From: Agromyces sp. 3263
Lineage (GTDB): Bacteria; Actinomycetota; Actinomycetes; Actinomycetales; Microbacteriaceae
DNA: 64,000 bases
Direction of reading: 5' to 3'
Assembly (NCBI RefSeq): GCF_031456545.1
Contig: NZ_JAVDUV010000001.1
Location: 1 to 64,000, forward strand
Below the pieces are notes generated by a model. The model saw only the letters and a program-made list of their open reading frames with translations. It ran no database searches and was not told the DNA's origin. The first letter of the stretch is position 1. Every line of letters starts with the position of its first letter. This document shows, one piece after another, positions 20,308-30,089 of this stretch. A program made the position numbers and the translations under genes.

Positions 20308-20337
20308 AAACTAGGGGGCGCGGCATCCGGGCGACAA
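20308..20337 (-). promoter_or_regulatory. gluABCD promoter
   Basis: -35 TTGTCG (20337-20332), 18-bp spacer, -10 TAGTTT (20313-20308), then 7 nt to the gluA ATG. Confidence 0.55.
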
Positions 20338-20369
20338 CCAACGACGCGGCGGTTCGGTGCGGTGGTTAC

Positions 20370-21182
20370 CTATTCGTGACCCGCGCTGCGCTGTGCGAAG
20401 GCGCTCTCGTACAGGCAGACGGATGCCGCGGTGGCGAGGTTCATCGACTCGGCGTGACCGTAGATCGGCACGGTCACGACACGGTCGGCGAGGGCCAGTT
20501 GCTCGTCCGGCAGGCCGTGCGCCTCGTTGCCGAACAGCCAGGCGGTCGGACGCTCGAGGACGCCCTCGCGGCGGGCGGACAGGAGGTCGTCGCCCTTGAC
20601 ATCGGCGGCCAGCACCGTGAGCCCCGCCGCCCTCGCGCGCTCGAGCACGTCCTGCAGGTCGGCGCCGACCGCGACGGGCACGTGGAAGATGGAACCCGTC
20701 GAGCTGCGCACCACCTTCGGGTTGTACAGGTCGACCGCGCGGCCCGTGAAGACCACCGCGTCGGCGCCCGCGGCATCCGCTGCTCGCACGATCGTGCCGG
20801 CGTTGCCGGGATCCCGCACCTCCTCGAGGATCGCCACGAGCTTGGGCGACGCCCCGAAGACGTCCTTCACCGCAGTGGGGAACTGCCGGCACACCGCGAT
20901 GAAGCCCTGCGGCGTGACCGTGTCGGCCATCGCGTCGAGCACTTCCTCGGTGACGAACTCGAGGTCGAGGCCCTCTTCGTCGGCGGCGCGAGCGATCTCG
21001 GGATGGCGTTCGACCGCCGTCGGCGTCGCATACAGCTCCACGACGAGGTGCGGCCGGAACCTGAGGGCCTCCGCGACCGCCTGCGGGCCCTCGAGGAGGA
21101 ACAGCCCGCTCTCCACCCGAGCGGACTTCTTCGCGAGCTTGGCGACCCCTCGGACGCGCGGGGACCTGGGGTTCTCGAGCAT
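20370..21182 (-). CDS. TrmH/SpoU-family RNA 2'-O-methyltransferase
   Basis: 270 residues. The N-terminus is a substrate-binding domain (GLFLLEGPQAVAEAL), followed by the SPOUT knot motifs NAGTIVRAADAAG, WLFGNEAHGLP and ESMNLATAASVCLYE that bind AdoMet. Homologues next to rplT and pheS are annotated as 23S rRNA methylases (TsnR-like in streptomycetes), but the exact nucleotide is not evident. ATG at 21182, 6 nt after TAGACT (21194-21189), so probably leaderless. Confidence 0.88.
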   Translation of the reverse strand: MLENPRSPRVRGVAKLAKKSARVESGLFLLEGPQAVAEALRFRPHLVVELYATPTAVERHPEIARAADEEGLDLEFVTEEVLDAMADTVTPQGFIAVCRQFPTAVKDVFGASPKLVAILEEVRDPGNAGTIVRAADAAGADAVVFTGRAVDLYNPKVVRSSTGSIFHVPVAVGADLQDVLERARAAGLTVLAADVKGDDLLSARREGVLERPTAWLFGNEAHGLPDEQLALADRVVTVPIYGHAESMNLATAASVCLYESAFAQRSAGHE

Positions 21183-21217
21183 GATGCAAGTCTATGGGGC
21201 GCCCTCGGAGGGCCTGC

Positions 21218-22609
21218 CTACGCAGCGAGGAGTCGCCGTGCCGCGAGGCCGATCAGCGCACTGTAGGTCGGGTAGGCGAACTTCACGCTCGCCAGCGTCG
21301 CCACGTCGACCCCGGCCGCCATCGCCGTGGTCACCGACTGGATCACCTCGACCGCGTTCTCGCCGACGGCGTGCGCCCCGAGGATGAGCTCACGACGTCG
21401 GTCGGCGATCAGGAGCAGGAAGCCCCGCTCGCGATCGTCGATGACGGCGCGCTCGAGCTCCGAGTAGTCGACGCGGCTGACGACGCACCGCGGGTCGCGC
21501 TCGCGGCACTCGGGCTCGGTCAGCCCCACGCCCGCGTAGTCGGGGTCGGTGAATCCGCCGGCGGGGAGCAGGTGGTGAGGGGTCCGCCGGTTCGCGCCGA
21601 GCACGGCGTTCTCGGCGGCCGCCTCGCCCTCGAAGTGCGCAGCCTGCACCAGCATGTCACGGCCGGTCGCATCGCCGACCGCGAAGATCTGCGAGACGGA
21701 GCTGCGGAAGTACTGGTCGACGACGATCGACGATCGTTCGACCCGGACGCCGATCGCATCCAGCCCGAGGTCGTCGACCCGCGCCGGCCAGCCCGTCGCC
21801 ATCACCACGGCGTCGAAGGCATCGGATTCCGGCGCGGCCGCCGCCCGCCAGTCGAGGTCGAGCCGCCCGTCGTCGCGCCTGCGGACCGCGTCGACGCCGT
21901 CGATGCCGACCCGGACGCGGATGCCGTCCTCCTCGAAGGCCGCCGCGACCGCCTCCGAGATCGACGGGTCGGAGGCCATCAGCACCCTGGGCGCGACATC
22001 GAGCAGCGTGACGTCCGAGCCGAAGGCGGCGAACACGGTGGCCAGCTGGGCGCCCGTGTTCCCCGCGCCGATCACCGCCACCCGGTCGGGAAGCCGCGGA
22101 AGGTCGAGCACCTCGTCGGGAACGGTCGCGAGCTCGGCCCCGGGGATCGGAAGACGCCGGGAGTGCCCGCCGACGCAGACGATGATCGAGGCCGCCTCGA
22201 TGCGGCGCCCGCTCTCGAGGACGAGGGTGTGCTCGTCAGCGAAGGTCGCCCGTCCCTCGAGCAGGAGGTCGATGCCGGCCTCGGCGAACCGCTCCGCCTC
22301 GCGCTTGATCGACCGGACCCGGTCCACCGTGCTCCGCACCCGGGCGACCGTGGACGGCCAGTCGATGCGCTGCCGTGACACCGTGATGCCGTACTCGTCG
22401 GCCGTGCGCACCTCGCGCATGAGGCGGGCCGTCTTCGCGAGCACGCGCGTCGGCACGCAGCCCGAGTTCACGCAGGTGCCGCCGGTGCGGTCCGCCTCGA
22501 GCACCACCACGCCGGCACCCAGCTCGGCCGCCCGCAGTGCCGCGGCCGTGCCGGCCGGCCCCGCCCCGATGATCGCCACGTCGTACACGTCGGCGGATCC
22601 CACACCCAT
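21218..22609 (-). CDS. FAD/NAD(P)-dependent pyridine nucleotide-disulfide oxidoreductase
   Basis: 463 residues with FAD motif GAGPAGTAA, the redox disulfide motif [12 protein letters not shown] (two Cys near residues 45 and 50), NAD motif [10 protein letters not shown] and FAVGDATG. The C-terminal interface domain ends in [10 protein letters not shown] where lipoamide dehydrogenases, glutathione reductases and MerA-like members usually have an HPT..E catalytic dyad, so the usual acid-base His is missing. Substrate unknown. I prefer ATG 22609 (GGGAG 8 nt upstream) to 22657. It interrupts the usual rplT-methylase adjacency. Confidence 0.75.
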   Translation of the reverse strand: MGVGSADVYDVAIIGAGPAGTAAALRAAELGAGVVVLEADRTGGTCVNSGCVPTRVLAKTARLMREVRTADEYGITVSRQRIDWPSTVARVRSTVDRVRSIKREAERFAEAGIDLLLEGRATFADEHTLVLESGRRIEAASIIVCVGGHSRRLPIPGAELATVPDEVLDLPRLPDRVAVIGAGNTGAQLATVFAAFGSDVTLLDVAPRVLMASDPSISEAVAAAFEEDGIRVRVGIDGVDAVRRRDDGRLDLDWRAAAAPESDAFDAVVMATGWPARVDDLGLDAIGVRVERSSIVVDQYFRSSVSQIFAVGDATGRDMLVQAAHFEGEAAAENAVLGANRRTPHHLLPAGGFTDPDYAGVGLTEPECRERDPRCVVSRVDYSELERAVIDDRERGFLLLIADRRRELILGAHAVGENAVEVIQSVTTAMAAGVDVATLASVKFAYPTYSALIGLAARRLLAA

Positions 22610-22685
22610 CCAGCTGCTCCCGTCGTCGGATTCGATCCAGTCTCGACAGTCTCGCATCGGCCGGGGTCCGCGGGCGGAACAGACG

Positions 22686-22724
22686 ACGAACGGCCCGGCA
22701 CCCCAGGGGTGCCGAGCCGTTCGT
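22686..22724. terminator. Terminator of infC-rpmI-rplT
   Basis: Long inverted repeat, outer arms ACGAACGGC/GCCGTTCGT and inner arms CGGCACCCC/GGGGTGCCG with one C-A mismatch, 15 bp after the rplT stop. One of the strongest hairpins in the window. Confidence 0.8.
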
Positions 22725-22739
22725 GACGGAGGACGCGCC

Positions 22740-23126
22740 TTACGCGGCGGTCTTCGGAGCCGAGGTGTCGGCCGGGAGCGCCTGCTTGGCGGTCTCGACG
22801 AGTGCCGCGAAGGTCGTGGGCTCGTTCACGGCGAGCTCCGCGAGGATGCGGCGGTCGACCTCGATGCCCGCAAGGCCGAGGCCCTGGATGAGGCGGTTGT
22901 ACGTGAGGCCGTTCGCGCGCGAGGCGGCGTTGATGCGCTGGATCCAGAGGCGACGGAAGTCGCCCTTCTTCTTGCGACGGTCGTTGTACGAGTAGACGAG
23001 GGAGTGGGTGACCTGCTCCTTCGCCTTGCGGTACAGACGCGAACGCTGGCCGCGGTAACCCTCGGCGCGCTCGAGGATGACCCGGCGCTTCTTGTGGGCG
23101 TTGACCGCCCGCTTCACTCTTGCCAT
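22740..23126 (-). CDS. rplT: 50S ribosomal protein L20
   Basis: 128 residues, early-assembly 23S rRNA-binding protein. Signature [32 protein letters not shown] and [11 protein letters not shown]. Slightly longer than usual because of a C-terminal Ala/Pro-rich tail. Third gene of the IF3 operon, 32 bp after rpmI. Confidence 0.98.
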   Translation of the reverse strand: MARVKRAVNAHKKRRVILERAEGYRGQRSRLYRKAKEQVTHSLVYSYNDRRKKKGDFRRLWIQRINAASRANGLTYNRLIQGLGLAGIEVDRRILAELAVNEPTTFAALVETAKQALPADTSAPKTAA

Positions 23127-23158
23127 GACTCTGTTTCTTCCTTAACGGGTCTCGCGGC

Positions 23159-23353
23159 TCAGCGGCCGAGAAGCTTCTTGATGACCTTGGCGTCGGGGGC
23201 CGACACGACCTTGTCCTGGTTCAGACGGGCCTTGCGCTTCGAAGCCTTGAGCTCGAGGTTGTGGCGCATCCCGGCCTGCTGCTTCTTGATCTTGCCGCTG
23301 CCGGTGATCTTGAAGCGCTTCTTGGACCCGGAGTGGGTCTTCTGCTTCGGCAT
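23159..23353 (-). CDS. rpmI: 50S ribosomal protein L35
   Basis: 64 residues, normal length; [20 protein letters not shown] is the family N-terminus. Preceded by AAGGAG and placed between infC and rplT as in nearly all bacteria. Confidence 0.98.
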   Translation of the reverse strand: MPKQKTHSGSKKRFKITGSGKIKKQQAGMRHNLELKASKRKARLNQDKVVSAPDAKVIKKLLGR

Positions 23354-23407
23354 CTGGTTGTTCTCCTTGGTTCTGCCGCCAACTCGTGGCGGACGGGGGT
23401 GCTTGGC

Positions 23408-24028
23408 CTACGCCTCGGTGGCGTCGGCCGACTGCGTCTCGGGCTCGTCCGGGGCATCCGCCGCCGGTCGCACCTTCGCCGCAGCACGCTGTGCATTCGC
23501 CTCGGCCTTGGCCTCGGACTTGTTCTTCAGGGGCGCGATGACCATGACCATGTTGCGGCCGTCGATCGTGGGGTTGTGCTCGACCGTGCCGAACTCCGCC
23601 ACGTCCTCCGCGAAGCGCTGCAGGAGGCGGACACCCATCTCGGGGCGCGACTGCTCGCGGCCCCGGAAGAGGATCATGGCCTTCACCTTGTCGCCGGTCT
23701 TCAGGAAGCCGACGGCGCGCTTCATCTTGGTCTCGTAGTCGTGCTTGTCGATCTTGAGGCGGAACCGAACCTCCTTGAGGATCGTGTTCGCCTGGTTGCG
23801 CCGGGCCTCTTTCGCCTTCTGCGCAGCCTCGTACTTGTACTTGCCGTAATCCATGATCTTGGCGACCGGAGGCTTGGAGTTCGGTGCGACCTCGACGAGA
23901 TCGAGATCGGCCTCCTGCGCGAGCCGCAGGGCCACCTCGATCTTCACGACGCCGACCTGCTCTCCGCCAGGTCCCACGAGACGGACCTCGGGGACGCGGA
24001 TACGGTCGTTGGTACGGGGATCGCTGAT
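23408..24028 (-). CDS. infC: translation initiation factor IF-3, with ATC start
   Basis: Binds the 30S subunit and checks the start codon. The usual IF3 N-terminus ([19 protein letters not shown]) begins at an ATC codon at 24028, with AGAGGAG 7 nt upstream; the first GTG in frame would cut off 17 conserved residues. Rare AUU/AUC starts on infC let IF3 repress its own translation. The rest is canonical ([20 protein letters not shown]). About 206 residues with an Ala/Glu-rich C-terminal tail. Confidence 0.95.
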   Translation of the reverse strand: MSDPRTNDRIRVPEVRLVGPGGEQVGVVKIEVALRLAQEADLDLVEVAPNSKPPVAKIMDYGKYKYEAAQKAKEARRNQANTILKEVRFRLKIDKHDYETKMKRAVGFLKTGDKVKAMILFRGREQSRPEMGVRLLQRFAEDVAEFGTVEHNPTIDGRNMVMVIAPLKNKSEAKAEANAQRAAAKVRPAADAPDEPETQSADATEA

Positions 24029-24059
24029 GCGTGTACTCCTCTACTCAAGCTGTTTCGCT

Positions 24060-24085
24060 CGACGGGAGGCGGATGCCGCCCGTCG
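24060..24085 (-). promoter_or_regulatory. infC leader hairpin
   Basis: CGACGGG-C-GGC / GCC-T-CCCGTCG with a 4-nt loop, 10 base pairs with one internal mismatch, ending about 18 nt before the AGAGGAG ribosome site of infC. It may stabilise the leader or take part in IF3 autocontrol. The 24086-24300 stretch up to the divergent DUF1844 gene shows another small hairpin CCGGGG/CCCCGG (24256-24272) but no convincing promoter pair. Confidence 0.4.
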
Positions 24086-24300
24086 ACGAGAGCGGAAGAT
24101 CCACGCAGGCTCGCACGGAATCACACCGGCAAATCACTGCGGCACCCTGTCTACTCCCCCGCTGCTGGTCACCCATCAGCGTGGAAGCGGAGTGCAATCG
24201 ACCCGGTAACCTTGATGAAGCGGTATGCGCGGGTGGGAGAATCTCCACTTTCGTACCGGGGACTGGCCCCGGGCCCGCAGTAGTCTAACAGAGGAAGTCC

Positions 24301-24651
24301 GTGAGCGACAGTTCAGCCGAGTCCACCGTCGAGGGCGCGACCCGTGACATCGCCGAGGTGCCCGCCGTCGAGATCATCACGACCGCCGCCGTGCACCTCA
24401 TGAGCGCCGCCGCCGTGAAGGTCGGGCTCGCCGACGACCCCGACCAGCAGGTCGACCTCGACGAGGCGCGCAAGCTCATCAACGCCCTCGCCGGGCTCAT
24501 CACCGCGGGAGCCCCCGAGATCAGCGACATGCACGCGCGGTCGCTGCGCGACGGTCTGCGTTCACTGCAGCTCGCCTTCCGCGAGGCGTCGGTCATCCCC
24601 GATCCGATCGGCCAGGGCCCCGGCGAGAAGTGGACCGGCCCGGTCACCTGA
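24301..24651 (+). CDS. DUF1844-domain protein
   Basis: 116-residue small acidic protein; core VEIITTAAVHLMSAAAVKVGL and LDEARKLINALAGL match the DUF1844 family, which sits next to infC across actinobacteria. Function unknown. GTG start with AGAGGAAG close upstream and a -10-like TAGTCT at 24281-24286. It ends 3 bp from the convergent nei gene. Confidence 0.85.
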   Translation: MSDSSAESTVEGATRDIAEVPAVEIITTAAVHLMSAAAVKVGLADDPDQQVDLDEARKLINALAGLITAGAPEISDMHARSLRDGLRSLQLAFREASVIPDPIGQGPGEKWTGPVT

Positions 24652-24654
24652 CGG

Positions 24655-25431
24655 TCACCGCTGGCAGTTCGGACACCACCACGAGTCGCGCAACTCGACG
24701 TCGTTGCGACCGAGCAGGCCGTGCTCGATGCGCGTGCCGCAGCGCCGGCACGGCTGCCCGGCGCGCGAGTACACCCAGAGCCGTTCGCCGCGACGGTCGA
24801 CCCCGGTCGTGGTGCGGGCGATGCGATCGCGATTGGCTCGGATGACCCGCGACGCGAGGTCGACGAGCGGTGCGGCCTCCACCTCGCCGGCCGGCCTGGT
24901 CGGGCGGATGCCGCGGAGGAAGCACAGCTCGTTGACGTAGACGTTGCCGAGCCCGGCGAGGTTGCGCTGATCGCCGAGCGCCACGGCGATCGGCACGTCG
25001 GGTGCGGCTTCGATGCGCCGCACCGCCTCGACGGCATCCCAATCGGCGCCCAGCAGGTCGGGGCCGAGGTAGGCGAGCCGAGCCGCCTCCTCGGCGGCTG
25101 GGAAGACCTCGACGAGTCCAAGGTCGAACCCCACGGCCACGGCCGTCGGCGTCTCCACGATCGCACGTGCCTGCCACGCGGGCCGGCGCCACTTCTCACC
25201 TGGACGGTGCACCCGCCACTCGCCCTCCATCTTCAGGTGCGTGTGCAGCACGGCGTCGCCGATGCGCATCAGCAGGTGCTTGCCGCGACTGGCCACGGAG
25301 TGCACCGTCTGGCCCGAGAGGTCGACGGTCGCGAAGGCCGGCACGCGGATGTCGGTACGGCTGACGGGCTGCCCGGCCAAGGCGGCATCGAGCCGGCGCG
25401 CCGCCTGGTAGACGGTGTCACCCTCTGGCAT
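24655..25431 (-). CDS. nei: Fpg/Nei-family DNA glycosylase / AP lyase (endonuclease VIII type)
   Basis: Removes oxidised pyrimidines or purines and nicks the abasic site. 258 residues starting MPEGDTVY: Pro2 is the Schiff-base nucleophile and Glu3 the proton donor once Met1 is removed. Also the helix-two-turn-helix segment (GLGNVYVNELCF) and a C-terminal zinc finger CRRC ... CPNC. It overlaps lhr by 14 bp, the same lhr-nei pairing as in mycobacteria (nei2), so the two likely act in one repair route. Confidence 0.9.
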   Translation of the reverse strand: MPEGDTVYQAARRLDAALAGQPVSRTDIRVPAFATVDLSGQTVHSVASRGKHLLMRIGDAVLHTHLKMEGEWRVHRPGEKWRRPAWQARAIVETPTAVAVGFDLGLVEVFPAAEEAARLAYLGPDLLGADWDAVEAVRRIEAAPDVPIAVALGDQRNLAGLGNVYVNELCFLRGIRPTRPAGEVEAAPLVDLASRVIRANRDRIARTTTGVDRRGERLWVYSRAGQPCRRCGTRIEHGLLGRNDVELRDSWWCPNCQR

Positions 25432-28400
25432 CGAACCGGAGTCCCCTCGGCGTCTCGCGGAAGCCCGCGGCGCGCAGCGCCGGCTCGAGCACCGATCCGT
25501 AGACGACCTGCCCGTTGACCGTCTCGATGCGGAGCCTCGGCGAGCCGGCGCGGCTGAGCGCCTCGGCGAGCGCGGCCGCCGCCGCGGCCAGCGCGTCGAC
25601 GTCGTCGGTGAAGACGAGCGTGGTGCGACCGCCGCGCTCGAGGTAGAAGACGGCCTCGCCGTCGACGATCGCGACGAACGCGCCGCCCTTCCGCGCCGGG
25701 CGGTGGCCACCCTCCCCCACTTCCGGCCAGTCGAGGGCGGCGCCGAACGGGTTCGCGGGGTCGGTGGCGGCGAGGGCGACGGCATGGCCGCGCGGGGCGC
25801 TGCGAAGGCGATCGACCGCGGACGTCGAGGCGAACTGGGCACCGCCCTGCCCGTCGATGAAGTAGCCGCGTCGCACGCGCCCGGTCTCCTCGAAGCCCGA
25901 GAGGGAGCGGTAGGCGAGGGCGAAGCCGCCGAGCACGCCCTCGGCGACGACGGAGCCTCGCGTCACCACCCCGTAGCGCTCGAGGAGCGTCTCGCCGAGC
26001 GCGTGCGCTCGCGGCGTGGCGGCTGAGCTCGCGAGGGGCAGCACGGCCCAGCGGCCCGCGACCTTCGGCGGATTCGCGCGGGCGGTCGCCGTGCGGGCGG
26101 ACTGCACGCTCGCGGCGAGCGAACGGCGGGACAGCGACCCGCCCCGCAACCTCGCCCTCGGTGTGGCCGCGGCGGTCTTGTGCGCGCCGCGTCCGGCCAC
26201 GAGTCCGCGAAGCGGCGCGAACGTGTCGTTGGTCACCAGGCCGCCCCAGGCGAGACGCCAGAGCGCGTCGATGACGGGTTGCTCGTCGCTCGCGCCGACG
26301 GCCTCCACCAGCTGCCGGAAGAAGTAGCCGCCTCCCCCGCCGAGCACCGCGAGGAGCTCGGTCTCGAGCGGATCGAGCGGCGCGGCCGCCGGGGCGGGGA
26401 GCGTGAGCTCGGCCGTCTCGGCGAGATGCAGGCTCACCCAGCCGTCGTCACCGGCCAGCGATCCCTGCCCGGTCCACACCACCTCGCCCGAGGCGGTGAG
26501 CTCGTCGAGCATGGTCGGCCGGTAGTCGGCGACTCGTGCCGGGAGCACGAACGACTCCCACGCCGACGCGGGGATGCGGGCCCCCTCGAGCTGCTCGATC
26601 ACGGCCGCCAACCCGTCGACGCCCCGGAGCCGCCCGCCCACGTGCTGCCAGTCGGGCAGGAATCGCGCATACTCGCGCGGCGCGACCGGCTCGACCTCGT
26701 TGCGGAGCGCGGCGAGCGAGCGGCGGCGGATGCGGCGCAGCACCTCGCTGTCGCACCACTCGGCGCCGGCGCCGTGCGGCAGGAACTCGCCCTCCACGAC
26801 GCGGCGCTCCCCCGCGAGCCTGGCCAACGTCGAGGTCGCGACGACGGGCCCGATGCCGAAGCGTGCCGCGACCGCGTTGGCAGTGAACGGCCCGTGGGTG
26901 CGGGCGTACCGGCTCACGAGGTCGCCGAGAGGATCGCGCACGGGCTCGCCGAACACCTCGGGCAGTCCGGGCGGGATCGGCACCCCGAGGGCGTCGCGCA
27001 GGCGGCTGAGGTCTTCAACGACCGCGAACCAGGTCGTGCCCGCGAAGCGCACCTCGGCCACGCGTCGAGCGCCGAGGAGCGTCGCCAGGGCCGCCGCGGC
27101 ATCCGTCTCGCCATCGGATCGCACGGCCACTTCGGCCGCCGTCAGCGGCCCCAGCTCGCGGAGCAGGTCGGCGACGCCCTCGTCGCCGCGGGCGGCGCGA
27201 TCGGGGACGAGCCGCTGCAGCATCCGCTCCGTCTCTTCGACCACCTCGGGGTCGAGGAGCTCGCGCAGCTCGACCGTGCCCAGCAGCTCCGCCAGCAACG
27301 CGGGATCGAGCGAGAGCGCGGCGGCACGGCGTTCGGCGAGCGGCGCATCGCCCTCGTACATGAAGGCGCCCACGTAGCCGAAGAGCAGGCTCGAGGCGAA
27401 CGGACTCGCCGTCTCGGTGGTGACCTCGACGAACCGCACCCGGCGCGCCGCGACGCGCTCGGTGAGGCTCGTGAGCGCCGGTAGGTCGTAGACGTCTTGC
27501 AGGCACTCGCGCACCGCCTCGAGGATGATCGGGAAGTCGGGGAAGTCGCGCGCGACCTCGAGCAGTTGCGACGCACGCTGCCGCTGCTGCCAGAGCGGCG
27601 AACGCCGGCCCGGGTTGATGCGCGGCAGGAGGAGCGCGCGTGCGGCGCACTCGCGGAAGCGTGACGCGAACAGGGCCGAGTCGCCCACGCGCTGCGTGAC
27701 GAGCTCGACGAGCTCGGCCGACTCGAAGGTGAACAGCTCGGCACCGGGTGGCTCGTCGGACGTGTCGGGCATGCGCAGCACGATGCCGTCGTCGCTCGCC
27801 ACCGCGTTCGCGTCGACGCCGAAGCGCTCCTGCACGCGGGCGCCGGCGGCGAGCGCCCACGGCGCGTGCACCCGCATGCCGTACGGCGAGTGCAGCACGA
27901 TGCGCCAGTCGCCGAGCTCGTCGCGGAACCGCTCGACGACGAGGTTCGTGGCGTCGGGCACGACACGAGTGGCGGCCTTCTGGTCGGCGATGAACGCGAC
28001 GAGGTTGGATGCCGCGCGCTCGTCGAGTCCGGCGGTGCGCGCTCGTGCCACGCCCGCGTCGGGTGCCGCGTTGGCCAGTTCGGTGACGAAGCCGCCGATG
28101 GCCTCGCCGAGCTCCGCCGGCCGGCCGATGCCGTCGCCCTTCCAGAACGGGAGGCGGCCGGGCTCTCCGAACGCCGGTGCCACGAGCACGCGGTCGTGCG
28201 TGATCTCCTGGATGCGCCAGCTCGTCGCTCCGAGCGCGAACACGTCACCGACCCGGGACTCGTAGACCATCTCCTCGTCGAGCTCGCCGACGCGGCGGCC
28301 GGGGCCGGCCTCGCCGATCATGAACACGCCGAACATGCCGCGGTCGGGGATGGTGCCGCCGCTCGTGACCGCGAGCCGCTGCGCGCCGCGTCGCCCGACG

Positions 28401-30043
28401 ATCGTGCCGGCGTCGCGGTCCCAGACGATGCGGGGCCGCAGCTCGCCGAACCGGTCGGAGGGGTACCGACCGGCGAGCAGGTCGAGGGTCGCGTCGTACG
28501 CCGATCGGGGCAGTGTGGCGAACGGCGCGGCGCGGCGCACCAGGTCGAACCAGCCCTCGACGTCCCACTCGTCGACGGCGGCGGCCGCGATGGTCTGCTG
28601 CGCGAGCACGTCGAGCGGGTTGGTCGGCACCCGCATCGCCTCGATCGCGCCGGCGACCATGCGCTCGGCGACCACGGTGCAGTGCAGGAGGTCGGCGCGG
28701 TGCTTCGGGAAGACGACGCCCTTGGAGATCTCGCCGACCTGGTGCCCGGCGCGCCCGATGCGCTGGAGCCCGCTCGCGACCGACGGCGGCGACTCCACCT
28801 GCATCACCAGGTCGACCGCGCCCATGTCGATGCCGAGCTCGAGGCTCGACGTCGCCACCACGCACCGCAGGCGGCCGGCCTTCAGGTCGGCCTCCACGAG
28901 CGCACGCTCCTCCTTGCTGACCGAGCCGTGGTGGGATCTCGCGAGCACGGGCGCAGCCCCGCCGGTGATGCCCGACGCGCCGACCGCCTGTGCCGGAGGG
29001 CGTCGCACCGGCAGCGGACCGTCGGCCGCCTCGGCGGGCCTGAGGCCATCGCCCGCCCCGACGGCCACCGGCTCCACCGCCTCCACGGGGTCCAGCGCGC
29101 CGACCGATCCGAGGGCCGTCAGCTCCGCCATCGCCTCCACGGGCTCGGCCTGCCGCTCGGCCCACAGCTCGTTCAGCCGCGCGGTGAGCCGCTCCGCCAG
29201 GCGACGCGAGTTCGCGAACACGATCGTCGACCGGTGGGCGAGCACCTCGTCGAGGATCGCCGCCTCGACGTGCGGCCACACCGAGCCCGACCCCGACTCG
29301 GTCGCGAGGTCGGACAGGTCGTCGACCGGCACCGTCACCCGGATGTCGAACCGCTTGCCGCTCGGCGGCGCGACGATGCTCACCGGACGCGTGCCGGCGA
29401 GGAACCGCGCCACCTCCTCGTGGGGACGGACCGTGGCCGACAGGCCGATGCGCTGCACCGGACTCGCGGTGATCGCGTCGAGCCGCTCGAGGGAGAGCGC
29501 GAGGTGCGCACCCCGCTTCGTGCCGGCGAGGGCGTGGATCTCGTCGACGATCACCGTCTCGACGCCGCGCAGGGTCTCGCGCGCCGCCGACGTGAGCATG
29601 AGGAACAGCGACTCGGGCGTCGTGATGAGGATCTCGGGCGGGTGCGCCACGAGCGAGCGCCGTTCGGCCGGCAGGGTGTCGCCCGAGCGCACGCCGACGC
29701 TCACCTCGGGCACCTCGAGTCCGTGCGCGGCCGCGGTGCGGGCGATGCCCACGAGCGGTGCGCGCAGGTTGCGCTCGACGTCGACGCCGAGGGCCTTCAA
29801 CGGCGAGAGGTAGAGCACCTTCGTGCCCGTCGTCTCGGCATCGGCTCCGGACGCATGCAGCCGGTCGATGGCCCAGAGGAATGCGGCGAGGGTCTTGCCC
29901 GACCCGGTCGGGGCCACGACGAGCGCGTGGTCGCCGCGTGCGATCGCCCCCCAGGCCTCGCGCTGCACGCTCGTGGGCGCGGTGAACGACTCGGTGAACC
30001 ACGCCCGGGTCGCGGGCGAGAACGCGTGCAACGCCTCGGCCAT
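25418..30043 (-). CDS. lhr: Lhr-type ATP-dependent DNA helicase
   Basis: 1541-residue superfamily 2 helicase that moves 3' to 5' on single strands and unwinds RNA:DNA hybrids in mycobacteria. Helicase core in the first 850 residues: Walker A APTGSGKT (about 45), DEIH (about 166), SATVRP, and motif VI QRIGRAGHQ; a winged-helix/beta-barrel section and a long C-terminal domain follow. Residues of about 295-350 form a Pro/Ala/Glu-rich insertion between helicase motifs. ATG at 30043 follows GGAGG by only one base, so the exact start is uncertain. Confidence 0.93.
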   Translation of the reverse strand: MAEALHAFSPATRAWFTESFTAPTSVQREAWGAIARGDHALVVAPTGSGKTLAAFLWAIDRLHASGADAETTGTKVLYLSPLKALGVDVERNLRAPLVGIARTAAAHGLEVPEVSVGVRSGDTLPAERRSLVAHPPEILITTPESLFLMLTSAARETLRGVETVIVDEIHALAGTKRGAHLALSLERLDAITASPVQRIGLSATVRPHEEVARFLAGTRPVSIVAPPSGKRFDIRVTVPVDDLSDLATESGSGSVWPHVEAAILDEVLAHRSTIVFANSRRLAERLTARLNELWAERQAEPVEAMAELTALGSVGALDPVEAVEPVAVGAGDGLRPAEAADGPLPVRRPPAQAVGASGITGGAAPVLARSHHGSVSKEERALVEADLKAGRLRCVVATSSLELGIDMGAVDLVMQVESPPSVASGLQRIGRAGHQVGEISKGVVFPKHRADLLHCTVVAERMVAGAIEAMRVPTNPLDVLAQQTIAAAAVDEWDVEGWFDLVRRAAPFATLPRSAYDATLDLLAGRYPSDRFGELRPRIVWDRDAGTIVGRRGAQRLAVTSGGTIPDRGMFGVFMIGEAGPGRRVGELDEEMVYESRVGDVFALGATSWRIQEITHDRVLVAPAFGEPGRLPFWKGDGIGRPAELGEAIGGFVTELANAAPDAGVARARTAGLDERAASNLVAFIADQKAATRVVPDATNLVVERFRDELGDWRIVLHSPYGMRVHAPWALAAGARVQERFGVDANAVASDDGIVLRMPDTSDEPPGAELFTFESAELVELVTQRVGDSALFASRFRECAARALLLPRINPGRRSPLWQQRQRASQLLEVARDFPDFPIILEAVRECLQDVYDLPALTSLTERVAARRVRFVEVTTETASPFASSLLFGYVGAFMYEGDAPLAERRAAALSLDPALLAELLGTVELRELLDPEVVEETERMLQRLVPDRAARGDEGVADLLRELGPLTAAEVAVRSDGETDAAAALATLLGARRVAEVRFAGTTWFAVVEDLSRLRDALGVPIPPGLPEVFGEPVRDPLGDLVSRYARTHGPFTANAVAARFGIGPVVATSTLARLAGERRVVEGEFLPHGAGAEWCDSEVLRRIRRRSLAALRNEVEPVAPREYARFLPDWQHVGGRLRGVDGLAAVIEQLEGARIPASAWESFVLPARVADYRPTMLDELTASGEVVWTGQGSLAGDDGWVSLHLAETAELTLPAPAAAPLDPLETELLAVLGGGGGYFFRQLVEAVGASDEQPVIDALWRLAWGGLVTNDTFAPLRGLVAGRGAHKTAAATPRARLRGGSLSRRSLAASVQSARTATARANPPKVAGRWAVLPLASSAATPRAHALGETLLERYGVVTRGSVVAEGVLGGFALAYRSLSGFEETGRVRRGYFIDGQGGAQFASTSAVDRLRSAPRGHAVALAATDPANPFGAALDWPEVGEGGHRPARKGGAFVAIVDGEAVFYLERGGRTTLVFTDDVDALAAAAAALAEALSRAGSPRLRIETVNGQVVYGSVLEPALRAAGFRETPRGLRFDARG

Positions 30044-30089
30044 GCCTCCATTCAACCGGATGCCCCTGACGTCGGGCTCGGAACAGCCG

